DNA from: Alphaproteobacteria bacterium
GTDB lineage: Bacteria > Pseudomonadota > Alphaproteobacteria > Sphingomonadales > Sphingomonadaceae
Direction of reading: 5' to 3'
Assembly (NCBI GenBank): GCA_005883305.1
Contig: VBAC01000001.1
Location: 1,054,001-1,118,000, forward strand
DNA length: 64,000 bases
The first letter of the stretch is position 1; every line of letters begins with the position of its first letter. Shown here piece by piece: positions 17,079 through 27,000 of this stretch. A program made the translations under genes and the position numbers. The notes below the pieces were generated by a model. The model saw only the letters and a program-made list of their open reading frames with translations. It had not been told where the DNA came from and ran no database searches.

Positions 17079-17107
17079 CCGGACGGCATGGGCCGTCCGG
17101 ACGTTTC
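17079..17107 (+). terminator. Terminator-like hairpin after the orphan gene
   Basis: Stem CCGGACGG (17079-17086) and CCGTCCGG (17093-17100) with a six-base loop, followed by ACGTTTC. It lies between two convergent genes and may serve both directions, although the T-run is short. Confidence 0.45.
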
Positions 17108-17779
17108 TCACTCGATCACGCCCTCGTGCAGCCTCAGCACCCGGTCCATCTTCGCCGCTATGCGCTCGTTGTGGGTGGCGACGAGGGCGGCGCTGCCTTC
17201 CTCGCGGACGAGGCTGAGGAATTCGGCGAAGACGATGTCGGCGGTGGCTTCGTCGAGGTTGCCGGTGGGCTCGTCGGCGAGCACCAGAGCGGGCCGGTTG
17301 GCGAGCGCCCGGGCGACGGCGACTCGCTGCTGCTCGCCGCCCGAAAGCTTGCTCGGCGGATGGGTCAGCCGCTCGGAAAGGCCGAGCGCTCCGAGCAGCG
17401 AGCGGGCGCGCTCGCGGGCCGCGGCCGTCGTCGCGCCGTGGACGAGCTGCGGGATGACGACATTTTCCTCGGCGCTGAAATCGGGCAGCAGATGGTGGAA
17501 CTGGTAGACGAAGCCGAGCGTGTCGCGGCGCACCCGGGTGCGGTTCGAATCGTCGAGCGCCGCGGCTTCCTCGCCGGCGATCCGGATCGAGCCCTCAAAG
17601 CCGCCCTCGAGCAACCCGACCGCCTGGAGCAAGGTCGACTTGCCCGAGCCGGAGGGGCCGAGAAGCGCCACGATCTCGCCGGCGCGCACCGTCAGGTCGA
17701 TTCCGCGCAGCACCTGGATGGTGACGTCCCCCTGGACGAAGCTGCGCCTGAGTCCGGCGGTTTCGAGCACCTCACTCAT
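17108..17779 (-). CDS. lolD: Lipoprotein-releasing ABC transporter, ATPase subunit
   Basis: 223 residues. Walker [11 protein letters not shown]-loop [21 protein letters not shown] signature [15 protein letters not shown], Walker [14 protein letters not shown] and the switch histidine in VATHNE are all present. The FHHLLPDF stretch is typical of LolD and its relatives. With LolC/E it extracts outer-membrane lipoproteins from the inner membrane and hands them to LolA. Its start overlaps the end of the permease gene by 8 bases, so the two are translationally coupled. Confidence 0.93.
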   Translation of the reverse strand: MSEVLETAGLRRSFVQGDVTIQVLRGIDLTVRAGEIVALLGPSGSGKSTLLQAVGLLEGGFEGSIRIAGEEAAALDDSNRTRVRRDTLGFVYQFHHLLPDFSAEENVVIPQLVHGATTAAARERARSLLGALGLSERLTHPPSKLSGGEQQRVAVARALANRPALVLADEPTGNLDEATADIVFAEFLSLVREEGSAALVATHNERIAAKMDRVLRLHEGVIE

Positions 17780-19022
17780 AGCGAAGCACCTGAACCGGAT
17801 CGGTCTTCGACGCGCGCCAGGCCGGAATGACGGTGGCGATGAAGCTCAGCACCAGCGCCATCAGGACGATCGCCATCACCTCTACGGGATCGGGCTTGGC
17901 CGGAAGCTCGGTGAGGAAGCGGACCGAGGGATCCCAAAGATTTTGGCCGGTGAGCCGCTGGAAGAAATCGACGACCGGCTGGCGGAAATAGAGGCCGAGC
18001 GTGCCGAGGACGAAGCCGGCGAGGATTCCGAGCACGCCGATCGTCAGGCCGACCGTCATGAAGATCCTCATCACGCCCGCGCGGGTGGCGCCCATCGTCC
18101 GAAGGATGGCGATGTCGCGATGCTTGGCGCGGACCAGCATGATCAGCGAGGAAAGGATGTTGAACGCGGCGACGAGGATGATGATCGAAAGGACCACGAA
18201 CATCACCACCCGCTCGACCTGCAGCGCCTCGAACAGGGCCGAATTCATCGAGCGCCAGTCGCTGACGATCGCCCGGTTGGCGAGCTGCCCGGAAAGCGGC
18301 GCCAGGATGTCCTCGACCCGGTCGGCGTCGGCGGTGTCGACCTCGACCATGCCGATCGAATCGCCCATCAGAAGGAAGTTCTGCGCTTCCTCCAGCGGCA
18401 TGATCACGAAGGCCTTGTCGAAATCGTAGAGGCCGACCTCGAAGATCGCGGTGACGTTGTAGTCGACGATCCGCGGCACGGTTCCGAAGGGGGTCGCCCG
18501 CCCCTGCGGCGAGATGATGGTGATCGAGCCGCCGACGCTGATGCCGAGCAATTGGGCGAGGCGCGAGCCGATCGCGACATTGTTGCTGCCGGGGCGAAGC
18601 GAGGCCATGGAACCGGCGATCACGTTCGCGTTGATCGCCCTGTTGGCGGCGATGTCCGGCGCCGGCATGCCACGCAGAAGGATCGCCTCGACCCGCCCTT
18701 CGTGCGTGGCCATCAACGGCTGCTCGATCAGCGCGTGGGCGGAGGTGACCCCCGGCGTGCGCCGCGCCGCATCGAGCACCGGGCGCCAATCGTCGAGCCG
18801 GCCGCCATAGCCCTGGATCACGGCATGGCCGTTCAGGCCCACCACCTTGTCGAACAGCTCGGCGCGAAAGCCGTTCATCACGCTCATGACGATGATCAAA
18901 GCGGCGACTCCGAGCATCACCGCGGCCAGGCTGATCCCGGCGACGAGGAAGATGAAGCCCTCGCCCTTGCCCGGCAGGAGATAGCGCCGGGCGATCATGC
19001 GCTCGTAGCGGGTGAGGATCAT
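17772..19022 (-). CDS. lolC: Lipoprotein-releasing system permease, LolC/LolE family
   Basis: 416 residues. One transmembrane helix near the N-terminus ([20 protein letters not shown]), a large periplasmic domain of about 220 residues, then three C-terminal helices of the FtsX type. The motif [22 protein letters not shown] just after helix 1 (given here only as a landmark) is diagnostic for Lol[21 protein letters not shown] is the coupling helix that contacts LolD. Alphaproteobacteria generally have one permease that works as a homodimer, which fits the single gene here. Likely co-transcribed with lolD and possibly with proS upstream, although a repeat separates proS and lolC. Confidence 0.93.
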   Translation of the reverse strand: MILTRYERMIARRYLLPGKGEGFIFLVAGISLAAVMLGVAALIIVMSVMNGFRAELFDKVVGLNGHAVIQGYGGRLDDWRPVLDAARRTPGVTSAHALIEQPLMATHEGRVEAILLRGMPAPDIAANRAINANVIAGSMASLRPGSNNVAIGSRLAQLLGISVGGSITIISPQGRATPFGTVPRIVDYNVTAIFEVGLYDFDKAFVIMPLEEAQNFLLMGDSIGMVEVDTADADRVEDILAPLSGQLANRAIVSDWRSMNSALFEALQVERVVMFVVLSIIILVAAFNILSSLIMLVRAKHRDIAILRTMGATRAGVMRIFMTVGLTIGVLGILAGFVLGTLGLYFRQPVVDFFQRLTGQNLWDPSVRFLTELPAKPDPVEVMAIVLMALVLSFIATVIPAWRASKTDPVQVLRYE

Positions 19023-19029
19023 CGGAGCC

Positions 19030-19160
19030 GCTGTCCCCCGTTCGTCCCGAGCGAAGTCGAGGGACCCTTTCGAGCGGAGCGAGAACAGGCCTCGGCTTCG
19101 CTTCGTCCCTCGACTTCGCTCGGGAGGGTGTCTCGACTTCGCTCGACACGAACGGACGGA
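19030..19160. repeat. SEVEG-type dispersed repeat between proS and lolC
   Basis: GTTCGTCCCGAGCGAAGTCG and its inverted counterpart CTCGACTTCGCTCG occur twice, in nested arms that end in ACACGAACGG. The same family lies at 33082-33240, 39988-40110 and inside paaD at 52174-52275. Confidence 0.75.
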
Positions 19161-19170
19161 GTGGCGATCT

Positions 19171-20475
19171 TCACGCGGTCAGCCTCGCAAGCGCGCTTTC
19201 GATGCTCAGCTCCTCGCGTTCGCCGGTGGAGCGGCGCTTCAGCTCGACGACGCCCTTCTCCAGCCCCTTGGGGCCGACGATCAGCTGCCAGGGCAGGCCG
19301 ATCAGGTCCATCGTCGCGAACTTGGCGCCGCCGCGCTCGTCGCGGTCGTCGTAAAGGGTGTCGACGCCGGCCTCTTGCAGCCGGCCGTAGATCTCGTCGG
19401 CGGCGCTGGTGACGCTGCCGTCGTCGGCGCGCATGTTGACGAGGCCGACGCGGAACGGCGCGACCGCCTCCGGCCAGACGATGCCGCCCTCATCGTGGCT
19501 CGCCTCGATGATCGCGCCCATCAGGCGCGACACGCCGATGCCGTAGCTGCCCATTTGCGGGTGAACCTGAGCGCCGTCCGCCGTCTGCACGCTGAGGCCC
19601 ATGGACTCGCTGTATTTGGTGCCGAAGGCGAAGATGTGGCCGACCTCGATTCCGCGCCGCTGCCGCAGGCGATCGGCGGGCACGGGGCAGTCGGGAACCT
19701 TGGCGTGCTCCTCTTCCTCCATCGCGTAGAGGCCGGTGAGGCGGGCGATGGTCGCGGCATCGGCGCCGAGCAGGTCCTCCCGAGTGACCTCCTCGATCGC
19801 CGCGTCGTAGAAGATCGCGCTCTCGCCGGTCTCAGCGAGGATGTGGAATTCGTGGCTGAGATCGCCGCCGATCGGCCCGGTCGGGGCGCGCACCGGAACC
19901 GCCTGGAGGCCGAGCCGGGCGAAGGTGCGAAGGTAAGCGACGAACATCGCCTCGTAGCTCGCCTTCAAACCCGCCTCGTCGAGATCGAAGCTGTAGGCGT
20001 CCTTCATCAGGAACTCGCGGCCGCGCATGATCCCGAAGCGCGGGCGGATCTCGTCGCGGAACTTCCACTGGATGTGGTAGAGCGTGCGCGGAAGATCGCG
20101 GTAGCTCTTGACGCTGCCGAGGAAGATCTGGGTGATCATTTCCTCGTTGGTCGGCCCGTAGAGCATCTCGCTGCCCTTGCGGTCCGGGAAGCGAAGCATT
20201 TCGGGACCGTAGGCGTCGTAGCGGCCCGACTGGCGCCACAGCTCGGCCGACTGGATGGTCGGCATCAGCAGCTCGACCGCGCCGGCCTTGTCCTGCTCCT
20301 CGCGAACGACCTGCTCGATCCTCTTGAGCACCCGGTGGCCGAGCGGAAGCCAGGCGTAGATTCCGGCGGCGGTCTGGCGGATGAGGCCGGCGCGGAGCAT
20401 CAGCTTGTGGCTGACGATCTGGGCGTCGGCGGGCGTCTCCTTGACGACGGGGAGGAAGTAACGGGACAGGCGCAT
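19171..20475 (-). CDS. proS: Prolyl-tRNA synthetase, short alphaproteobacterial type
   Basis: 434 residues, the usual length for the form lacking the editing domain insert. Class II motifs are visible: [20 protein letters not shown] with [12 protein letters not shown] (motif 1 region), [20 protein letters not shown] (motif 2) with the following [11 protein letters not shown], and [16 protein letters not shown] (motif 3). The C-terminal anticodon-binding domain starts near [12 protein letters not shown]. It charges tRNA-Pro in the cytoplasm. No zinc or Ybak-like domain is present. Upstream lies a gene-free stretch of more than 400 bases. Confidence 0.95.
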   Translation of the reverse strand: MRLSRYFLPVVKETPADAQIVSHKLMLRAGLIRQTAAGIYAWLPLGHRVLKRIEQVVREEQDKAGAVELLMPTIQSAELWRQSGRYDAYGPEMLRFPDRKGSEMLYGPTNEEMITQIFLGSVKSYRDLPRTLYHIQWKFRDEIRPRFGIMRGREFLMKDAYSFDLDEAGLKASYEAMFVAYLRTFARLGLQAVPVRAPTGPIGGDLSHEFHILAETGESAIFYDAAIEEVTREDLLGADAATIARLTGLYAMEEEEHAKVPDCPVPADRLRQRRGIEVGHIFAFGTKYSESMGLSVQTADGAQVHPQMGSYGIGVSRLMGAIIEASHDEGGIVWPEAVAPFRVGLVNMRADDGSVTSAADEIYGRLQEAGVDTLYDDRDERGGAKFATMDLIGLPWQLIVGPKGLEKGVVELKRRSTGEREELSIESALARLTA

Positions 20476-20639
20476 GGCGACGCCTTACGGATGCCGCCAG
20501 CGCAACGCAACGCAAAGCCAGATCAGGACGAGCGCCTGATTAAGGCGCCTGTTGCGGATCGTTCGCAGCTTCTGTTGCGGGTCGGCAACAGTTTCGCCGC
20601 AAAGTCGCCACGATTGGCGATCGGGCGATGACAAGGCCG

Positions 20640-20820
20640 GTGGGCGGGCATAGGTACCGGGCCACGCAACCAAGGACTTAACGCCCTGGTTCGGGGAAGC
20701 TCCGGTCCCGTTTTCTCTGGCGAGGTGAGAAAGCGCGCGGGCCGGGGCATCACAAGGGGGTAGACGGCGCGAGCCGTCTCACGGGTGCCCGGTCCGCAAG
20801 GCCCGGGCACTTGTCGTTTG
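20640..20820 (+). other. Possible structured RNA ending in a terminator hairpin
   Basis: The gap 20476-20911 has no convincing gene. Its second half holds several potential hairpins in a row: AACCAAGG/CCCTGGTT, then AGACGGC-GCGA-GCCGTCT (20762-20779, a perfect stem with a GNRA-type loop), then GTGCCCGG/CCGGGCAC (20785-20792 and 20803-20810) followed by TTGTCGTTT. No plus-strand gene lies upstream that would need this terminator, so a small RNA is possible. I cannot match it to a known RNA family. Confidence 0.3.
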
Positions 20821-20911
20821 GGCCCCGTCTCCTCCCAGTCCGCCGTCCGAGCCGAGTGGTGCTCGCTCCGCGGCGATGATAGGTTCGGCTCCGGCAGCAA
20901 GGAGGAAAACG

Positions 20912-21124
20912 ATGCAGGAAGACGAACATGTCGATCCGCAGGACGCTTCGCTGAGGAGCTCGCCAAAAGCGAGCGAGGACGAGGCCGGCGACGATCTGCA
21001 AGGCCTGGCCGCCGCCGAATGCTATTGGAACGACAAGAAATATTCGGACGGCGCGACCGTTTGCGACAACCACCAGCGCTTCAAATGCTGGAACGGGCGC
21101 TGGGTCGACATCGGCAGCTGCTAG
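20912..21124 (+). CDS. Small four-cysteine protein with acidic N-terminus
   Basis: 70 residues; ATG 20912 has AAGGAGG at ideal spacing, so this short frame is very likely translated. The first 35 residues are acidic and polar (MQEDEHVDPQDASLRSSPKA) with no signal peptide, ending in GLAAA. The rest is a compact domain, ECYWNDKKYSDGATVC followed by DNHQRFKCWNGRWVDIGSC, with four cysteines spaced 14, 9 and 10 residues apart. The YSDGATVC core resembles the small DUF1496-like Cys proteins; I am not certain. A leader-plus-core architecture like that of modified peptides was considered, but no modifying enzyme lies nearby. Confidence 0.6.
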   Translation: MQEDEHVDPQDASLRSSPKASEDEAGDDLQGLAAAECYWNDKKYSDGATVCDNHQRFKCWNGRWVDIGSC

Positions 21125-21133
21125 TCGACGGCC

Positions 21134-21625
21134 CTAATCGACGCGGCGGACGGTCGTTTCGACGGTGGCGACGTTGAAGCCGAAGCGGCGGATGGTCATC
21201 CGGTTCGAGGCGGCGCGGCCGCCCGGCTGGAGCGTGATCCACTGCTCGACCGAGGGCCCCTCGGCAAGGCGGTAGCGCAGGTGGAGGGTGGCGCCGGACA
21301 CTTCGCCGGCGACCGCGCCGCGCGCGTCGCTGATCGTCCCGGTCACCGCGTTGGCAGCGCCGCGGGTCAGCCGCCAGACCCGGCGCCGCGCCGGCTTGCC
21401 CTCCTCCTCGACGACCTGATCGAGCACCAGCGTGCCCCCCTGCATGCGCCCGGTGGCACGATCGCGAACGGCGTGGCGGCCGGACATGATGATGTGCACA
21501 ATGCCCGAGCCCTCGGTGCGGCCGACGAAGAAGCGCTCGAGCGCGCTTCCCGGCGGCGGCGGCGGATGCGCCGGCCCCTGCGCCGCGGCGAGGAGCAGGA
21601 AGCCGAGGATTTCGGGAAGGGCCAA
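21134..21625 (-). CDS. DUF3833 family envelope protein
   Basis: 163 residues. The only sensible start is a TTG at 21625 with GGAG seven bases upstream. The N-terminus is a short signal peptide (MALPEILGFLLLAAAQG). The mature part fits DUF3833: ERFFVGRTEGSGIVHIIMSG, GGTLVLDQVVEEEGKPARRR then VWRL, GTISDARGAVAGEVSGATLH with LRYRL, and a final RMTIRRFGFNVATVETTVRR. Family members are periplasmic or lipoproteins of unknown role; this one lacks a lipobox cysteine. It converges on the small four-cysteine gene with only 9 bases between the stops. Confidence 0.7.
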   Translation of the reverse strand: MALPEILGFLLLAAAQGPAHPPPPPGSALERFFVGRTEGSGIVHIIMSGRHAVRDRATGRMQGGTLVLDQVVEEEGKPARRRVWRLTRGAANAVTGTISDARGAVAGEVSGATLHLRYRLAEGPSVEQWITLQPGGRAASNRMTIRRFGFNVATVETTVRRVD

Positions 21626-21680
21626 GCATGTGCTCCGGACGGCGGTGAGGCCGTCACCATGGCAGGCCTCGCCCCTTCGC

Positions 21681-22295
21681 TCAATCCGCGGCGAGCTGGG
21701 TGGCGACCGGCAGGGGCGCGGCCAGCGCCAGCGCTTCCTCCGGGCTGGAGGGCGCCTCGTCGGTCACCACCACCTGGCTGCCGAGCGCGGTCACTCCGTA
21801 GAGCCGCTGGGCGAAGGCGCGCGGCAGGCGGACGCAGCCGTGCGAGGCGGGATGGCCGGGGATCTGGCCGGCGTGGAGCGCGACTCCGTCCCACGTAAGC
21901 CGCTGCATGAAGGGCATCGGCGCGTCGTCGTAGAGGTTGGAATGGTGGTCGACCTCCTTCTGCAGGATCGGGAAGGTGCCGGTGGGCGTGTCGTAGCCCG
22001 GCTGGCCGCTGGAGATGGTGGAGACGCCGATCAGGGCGCCGGAGCGGAAGACGAAGGCGCGCTGGAGCGGCAGGCTGACGACGATGGCCACCGGGCCGTC
22101 ACCGGGCGCGGCCGCCGGGTGCCAGCGATACTGGCCGGGGCGAAGACCGTCGGAGGCGAGATCGGCGCCCTCGGCGGCGGCCGGGATTTCGGGGTCTGTC
22201 GCGGCATAAGCGGCGGCCGGGATCGTTGCGGAAAGGCTGAGGGAAAGAAGGCCGAGCGCGAGCGCGCGCCGCAGCCGGGGGGCACCACCGGACAT
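21681..22295 (-). CDS. L,D-transpeptidase (YkuD family)
   Basis: 204 residues from ATG 22295, preceded by GTGGAG. A signal peptide (LRRALALGLLSLSLSATIPA) exports it. The YkuD domain runs from about residue 65; the catalytic motif is HPASHGCVRLPRAF, with the active cysteine, and HAGQ upstream supplies the first histidine. YDTPTGTFPILQKE is the typical substrate-binding strand. These enzymes form 3-3 cross-links in peptidoglycan or attach proteins to it, in the periplasm. The family is bypassed by beta-lactams other than carbapenems. The C-terminal alanine-rich 25 residues are variable tail. Confidence 0.88.
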   Translation of the reverse strand: MSGGAPRLRRALALGLLSLSLSATIPAAAYAATDPEIPAAAEGADLASDGLRPGQYRWHPAAAPGDGPVAIVVSLPLQRAFVFRSGALIGVSTISSGQPGYDTPTGTFPILQKEVDHHSNLYDDAPMPFMQRLTWDGVALHAGQIPGHPASHGCVRLPRAFAQRLYGVTALGSQVVVTDEAPSSPEEALALAAPLPVATQLAAD

Positions 22296-22453
22296 AGGAT
22301 ACTCCACTTTTACTGGCGCGGCCGCCGAAGGGGACGGAGGTTCGCGCTTACCTGTGTTGCAAAACGCGGCTGGTCCGCTTTGGTGCCGTGAGGCAGTTCA
22401 GGCGCCGCTCATGTCGCGGGCGCGACCTTCGAGGCTCGACGAGGGAGGATGCG

Positions 22454-22900
22454 ATGCGGGGAGCGACGGCGGTGCTGGCCGGGCTGGCGATGACGAGCGG
22501 GGCGGCGGCGCAGGTGCCGAGCGCCGAGGCGCAGTTCTGCCACGATCTCGGCCGGATCATCGCCGCGGCGGCGGAGACGCCCGAGCCCTTCTACAGCCTG
22601 GAGCGGAGCGCCGCGGCCCCGCCCCGCCTGGGCTTCACCCATTGCTTCCGCGCCGGCGACGCACGGCGGAGCTACTGGCACTGCCACCAGAGCCTCGCGC
22701 CCGACCATCTCAGCGCCGAGCGGCTGACCGCGCTGACCAGGGCCTGCCTTCCCGAAGCGGCCGCTTTGCCCGCCGAGACGCGCCGCGAGGCCCGCTTCCG
22801 CCTGGGCGATCTTGAGATCATCATCAGCGAAACCGGCGGCCCGCGCGCTCATGTCGGGCGCGTCGTGAGCTATATCGTGGCCGCCGCGCCGAAGCCCTGA
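22454..22900 (+). CDS. Secreted protein of unknown function
   Basis: 148 residues from ATG 22454 with GGGAGG upstream. A signal peptide ends in GAAAQ. The mature protein has FCHDLGRIIAAAAETPEPFY, GFTHCFRAGDARRSYWHCHQ and TRACLPEAAAL, that is four cysteines that could pair, and ends with RLGDLEIIISETGGPRAHVG and VVSYIVA. This pattern occurs in small uncharacterised periplasmic proteins of sphingomonads, as far as I recall. No functional motif is recognised. It is divergent from the L,D-transpeptidase. Confidence 0.55.
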   Translation: MRGATAVLAGLAMTSGAAAQVPSAEAQFCHDLGRIIAAAAETPEPFYSLERSAAAPPRLGFTHCFRAGDARRSYWHCHQSLAPDHLSAERLTALTRACLPEAAALPAETRREARFRLGDLEIIISETGGPRAHVGRVVSYIVAAAPKP

Positions 22901-23375
22901 GGGGCCCTTCGACACGCTCAGGACAGGCCCTTTCGGCAGGCTCGGCACAGGCGGAAGTTTCCGAAGTTTCCGCTTCCTTAGGGAGAGAAAAACCTGAACC
23001 TTCCGGGATTTGTTCGGCCGGGGCGGGAGCGTGCGGGAGCAGATTACGATCAAGCTGGGCTTCGCCCACCTGTCGGCCGGGCGTTCAACCTCTCCGTCGC
23101 TGCGCTGCGCGCTGCTCAGGTGCGTTTCCGCGCGAATGGTCCCAATGTTCGCGGTGGCCATGAGCAATGCGACGGCCAAGCCCGGATCGGTAGGCGCGCA
23201 CCTTTTCCCAACTGAGAATCAGCCGCCCGGCGGGCGAGCGCCGAGTCGCACTAATTTAGCAGACAGAGCTCGAGCTCGCAAGAACGTGGCAGGAACATTT
23301 CCAGATCAATTCGAGGTCTATCGTATTACACCAAGGAAGTCCGTCACCGACCGTCGCTGAGCACAGATTACGAGG
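22901..23375. other. Gene-free border of the foreign island
   Basis: Starts with a CCCTTCGACACGCTCAGGAC-type dispersed repeat (22905-22950) and a GCGGAA...TTCCGC hairpin near 22973, then degenerate sequence without a convincing reading frame. From about 23220 base composition shifts to more A and T, marking the left border of the island holding the methyltransferase and nuclease genes. I found no integrase and no copy of the pyrG tail here. Confidence 0.4.
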
Positions 23376-24026
23376 TCACGCCGCAGCGCTCATCTCTACA
23401 AAGACGTGCTTAAGGCGCAATGGATGCGCGCCATTTTGCAATACCGTCCCCTCCAGTAGGGCTAATGCGAGTGGATGCCCTTCGCACGTAGCAAGCTTGG
23501 CGGGAGTTCCGTAGTGGTGGCAGATGGATGCATCTATCGCTTCTACCACGTCATTCACAGGAGGCTTCAGAACATACCCAAGCATAAAGCCCCACTCCAA
23601 ACCCGAGCCGTATTGCCCCGCTACGTACCGTTGGACACCTTTCACCACATAATTTGCATTCAGCGTGGAATCTCCCGCTGCCACCCTCTTACACTCCACC
23701 GGAACGTACGCATCTTCAAATCCAAACTGATGCGTGAATTTCATCGTGATATCTATTCTACCTAGGATCTCGGGGCCCATTGTTGACATGTCCTCCAGCT
23801 CATGCTCGCCGCGAATTTCGAGATTTGTAAGGCCCAACGCCACTTTAACCCGGCGCACAGCTTTCCGAACGACCATTGTTATAGGGACTTCCAGCATCTT
23901 CGCTTCGATATGCGGCCTTGCTTCCTCAGCCCCACGGCATATCAAATCCACTACTGTCGCAACTTGATCAGCACCAAGTCCGAAAGCCGGATTGCCGATA
24001 GGGTCGTCGGAGCTAAGCAGCGGCAT
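23376..24026 (-). CDS. PD-(D/E)XK nuclease candidate paired with the methyltransferase
   Basis: 216 residues. The central segment GRIDITMKFTHQFGFEDAYV followed by PVECKRV gives the D...ExK arrangement of restriction-type nucleases, the strand VPVECK being characteristic. YVVKGVQRYVAGQYGSGLEW and GFMLGYVL downstream match the helix and strand that follow the active site in many such proteins. No DNA-binding domain is recognisable. The start overlaps the end of the 1025-aa methyltransferase by 14 bases, so the two are translated as a unit. Codon use is AT-richer than in neighbouring genes. A cleaving partner of the methylase is the best guess; another role in the same defence module cannot be excluded. 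Confidence 0.6.
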   Translation of the reverse strand: MPLLSSDDPIGNPAFGLGADQVATVVDLICRGAEEARPHIEAKMLEVPITMVVRKAVRRVKVALGLTNLEIRGEHELEDMSTMGPEILGRIDITMKFTHQFGFEDAYVPVECKRVAAGDSTLNANYVVKGVQRYVAGQYGSGLEWGFMLGYVLKPPVNDVVEAIDASICHHYGTPAKLATCEGHPLALALLEGTVLQNGAHPLRLKHVFVEMSAAA

Positions 24027-27000
24027 GCTGAGTCTGGAGCCAATGATCCGCTAACACAACATCCCCGTCATTCAAGCCAGCAGTCGCCGTCCAGTACCGT
24101 TGTTCAGACGGCTTGAGAATAAATAGGCTGTTTTGAATGTAAAACCGCAAGTGTCTACGCTCGTTGAGATATGGGGGCGCATGAGTCTCAGACTTTCCGC
24201 CAAGCAGAGTGGCTAGATTTGCAAGGTCTTTCGCATCGCCCATGCCAACGGAGCACGAACCATCGGGGCTTCCAGGGGCCATGCTGAATCTGACCGCTGT
24301 AATCCCGGGAATGCCTTTGGACAGATCACCACCTTCAACCTGCGCATCGTATAACGAAGCTCTCAAATGTCGCTCGCCTCGTGCCCTAAGATAACCGTTT
24401 ACAGTTGCCACGGCTGCGAGGGCATAGGTCTCTAAGTCTCCGACATTGGGTCTCTTCACCGCGCGACAGCGTTCGCTTCGCCCTTCAAATATCAAGAACC
24501 GTGCTCTCTCGACACTATCCTCAACTATTACACGTTCTTGATCCTCCAATTCGTAAAGATCAAAAACCGCTTTATCTAGAGCCCTGAGGGCCTCTTGCGA
24601 GTGCGGCGAGTCTGCAAGTGCCCTTTCTCGATCAACGGCTTGTTTCAATAAATGTTCTGGGCATCTCGCCAGATCAGGGACTCTTAAGGATAGTATATCC
24701 TCTGGCGTCACTGTGGGCCGCTCCAACCCCCATGTCGGGCCCCCAAATGCCAATTGAAAAGTAGTAATCGCAGAATTTAAAATTGCCGACAAGACGAACG
24801 GATACCTTCCGTCTAGTCCAGAAAATGATATGCCATAAAGATTCTGGGTATAAAGAGCGTCGTCCAATACTATGGATGCTGCATAACGGCCTCTCTCAAT
24901 ACCGAATGAGTAGGCCCCTTTCGGGCAGAGAACGAGAGGGCCTGAAAATATCGAACGCTTACGTGGTCGGTGAAGGGTGGCCCGCTCAAGATGGTCTAAC
25001 CCTTCGGTCGCGATACGAAGCGGCCGAAATTCCATGGGGGTGACAACCGGAAGTTTGTAGTACGACGGGGGAACAGACCTCTGTGGGGATCCTCCCACAA
25101 TGTAGCCTTGCCCCCGCCCCTGCTCCGGATCAACGTCAAGGCAATTAAGTTGATGTTCGAGCGTCGGAAAATTCTCCCAGAGACGGCGAATGAGCCATCC
25201 GTCACGAATGGTGCCGAACGTGGCGGCTTTCAGAAAGGTAGGAGCCGCTTTGATATCGGCCAGTGGCACTGACTTAATCTCGGCAGGGCCAATCTGGAAA
25301 ATCCCACTACCCTTGAAATGAGGGGCCCAAGGAATTGATCCGACGAGCACTCGCTCCTTTACTGTCGTCAGTGCACATCGCGCAAAAAACAGTAGCGCGG
25401 GCCCCGATGCGTCAGGAAAGAGATCCTCCTTTCTCAGAAACGACAAATTTATCAGAGCGGTTGGCGCAAGTCGCTCCATAAGCGACGAACGCGATTGAAT
25501 CGCAAAGTCGTCGCCCGAAAAGAATGGAGTGGCTTTCATGATCATGCCGACTCTGCCGGAAGCCCCTGCCAGGGACGCTGCAACTGTTAGAAATTGCTGA
25601 TCCGGGCTACGGCGCGGACGAAGCGTTTTCTCATCCTGTAGGTTACGCGTCGGATATCCTCCGTCTAGCTTGACGTAGGTCCAGGGTGGGTTGCCAACCA
25701 CGGCGTCGAATGGGACTTGATTAAGGGTAGCCGGGAGCTCATCTGCCAAGGAATCTGCATGAAATAATGTTGTTCCTAAGAGGTGTTCGAACCTCAAATC
25801 CGAGATATCGTTGATGCTTTCTTCGTCGAATTCGAGGGCGGCGAGGTATAGACTGAATGCCGCAATCCCGAGTGCAGATTTATTAACATCGATCCCAAAG
25901 AGCTGTGTGTATAGGATTCTGCGAACTATGTTCCGAGTGGATGGCGCCCCTTTAGTCGCTTTCCAAACCAAACGGCGGAAAGCTTCTACGAGAAATGCCC
26001 CTGAACCACAGGTGGGATCTACAATCCGCGCTTCGCTATCCAAATCCTCAAATACGGGATCGAGGGTCAAATGCACGAGTTCGATGGGAGTGTAATGGAG
26101 TCCTTGCGCCGCAGCCTCCTCGGCTGCGGACGATCGAGCGAACTGTTGATATATAGAACTAATTAGGTCAACAGGGATCGCATTGAACCGAAACTTGAAT
26201 AATCTTCCTTGACCCCTTTTTTCGGGAACTAAGCTTCGGCTGTCTACAAAGTCGCGAAGCAATACCAGGTGCGCGTCGGTAAGATGCTCCTCTTCAAGCC
26301 CTTGGTCTTCCATGGGAAACAGGTCCCCGTCGAACGTCGACCGGAGCCATGCAAACAGCGCAAAGGTTGTCCTCTTCTCCTGGAAGATTTTTCCGAGGTC
26401 TGCCGGTATGTCGTCGGGTAAAAATCTCTGAGCGATGCCCCGATCGATCAAATACCAAGTGAATATGCATCGACCAATAAAGCGTTGAGATAAATCGCGG
26501 ATAACTGCAGGCCGATCCACAACCGCTGCTTCACTCAAACCCGAAGGAGCGAAAGCCAATTCGTTTTCTAAAGCATCAATCTCAGCCAGTAGCTCACGGT
26601 CAATACGACAGTTGCGATTGATTGATGATCCAAGCGAACTGCTCCAGAAAGCGCCCGTCTCTGTTGCAACACGTCCACAGATCGCATTGAGAGATTTCAA
26701 TCCATCCACGCCAAGTGCGAACACTTGAAGTGGCTTAGTACCACTCTTCTCGTTCCATATGCGAGGTGCTGCATAACAATCATACAGGCGGACCTCAACG
26801 GGTGTGATGATCCACAGTAACGGCGCAAAGCCGATATTCCACGCGGTCTCGTGCCAGTGCTTTAGCTGATCGGGCGTCGGGTCTTCCTCACCCGAGTCTT
26901 TGAAGACACTTGTCGCGGAATTCTGCGCAAAGAAAAGATCGTCCGCTTCGAGACCGATTTCCGGCGAGAAAACCGCCCGATATTGTCGAGCCCTAGAGTC

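Noticed and set aside
17772-19149. A second frame over lolC starting inside the upstream repeat with SSEVETPSRAKSRDEAK.
   Set aside because: It is the out-of-frame reading of lolC fused to the repeat; Arg-rich and without membrane helices.
20640-20820. The hairpin region as tmRNA, RNase P RNA, SRP RNA or 6S RNA.
   Set aside because: I could find none of the conserved core sequences of these RNAs on either strand, so it is only reported as a possible unknown RNA.
20912-21124. The four-cysteine protein as a lanthipeptide or other modified peptide precursor.
   Set aside because: No modifying enzyme, protease or exporter gene lies in the neighbourhood; neighbours are DUF3833 and proS.
22901-23375. 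A left attachment site matching the pyrG tail at the other border of the island.
   Set aside because: No stretch resembling the tail could be found there, so the island ends cannot be defined from this window.
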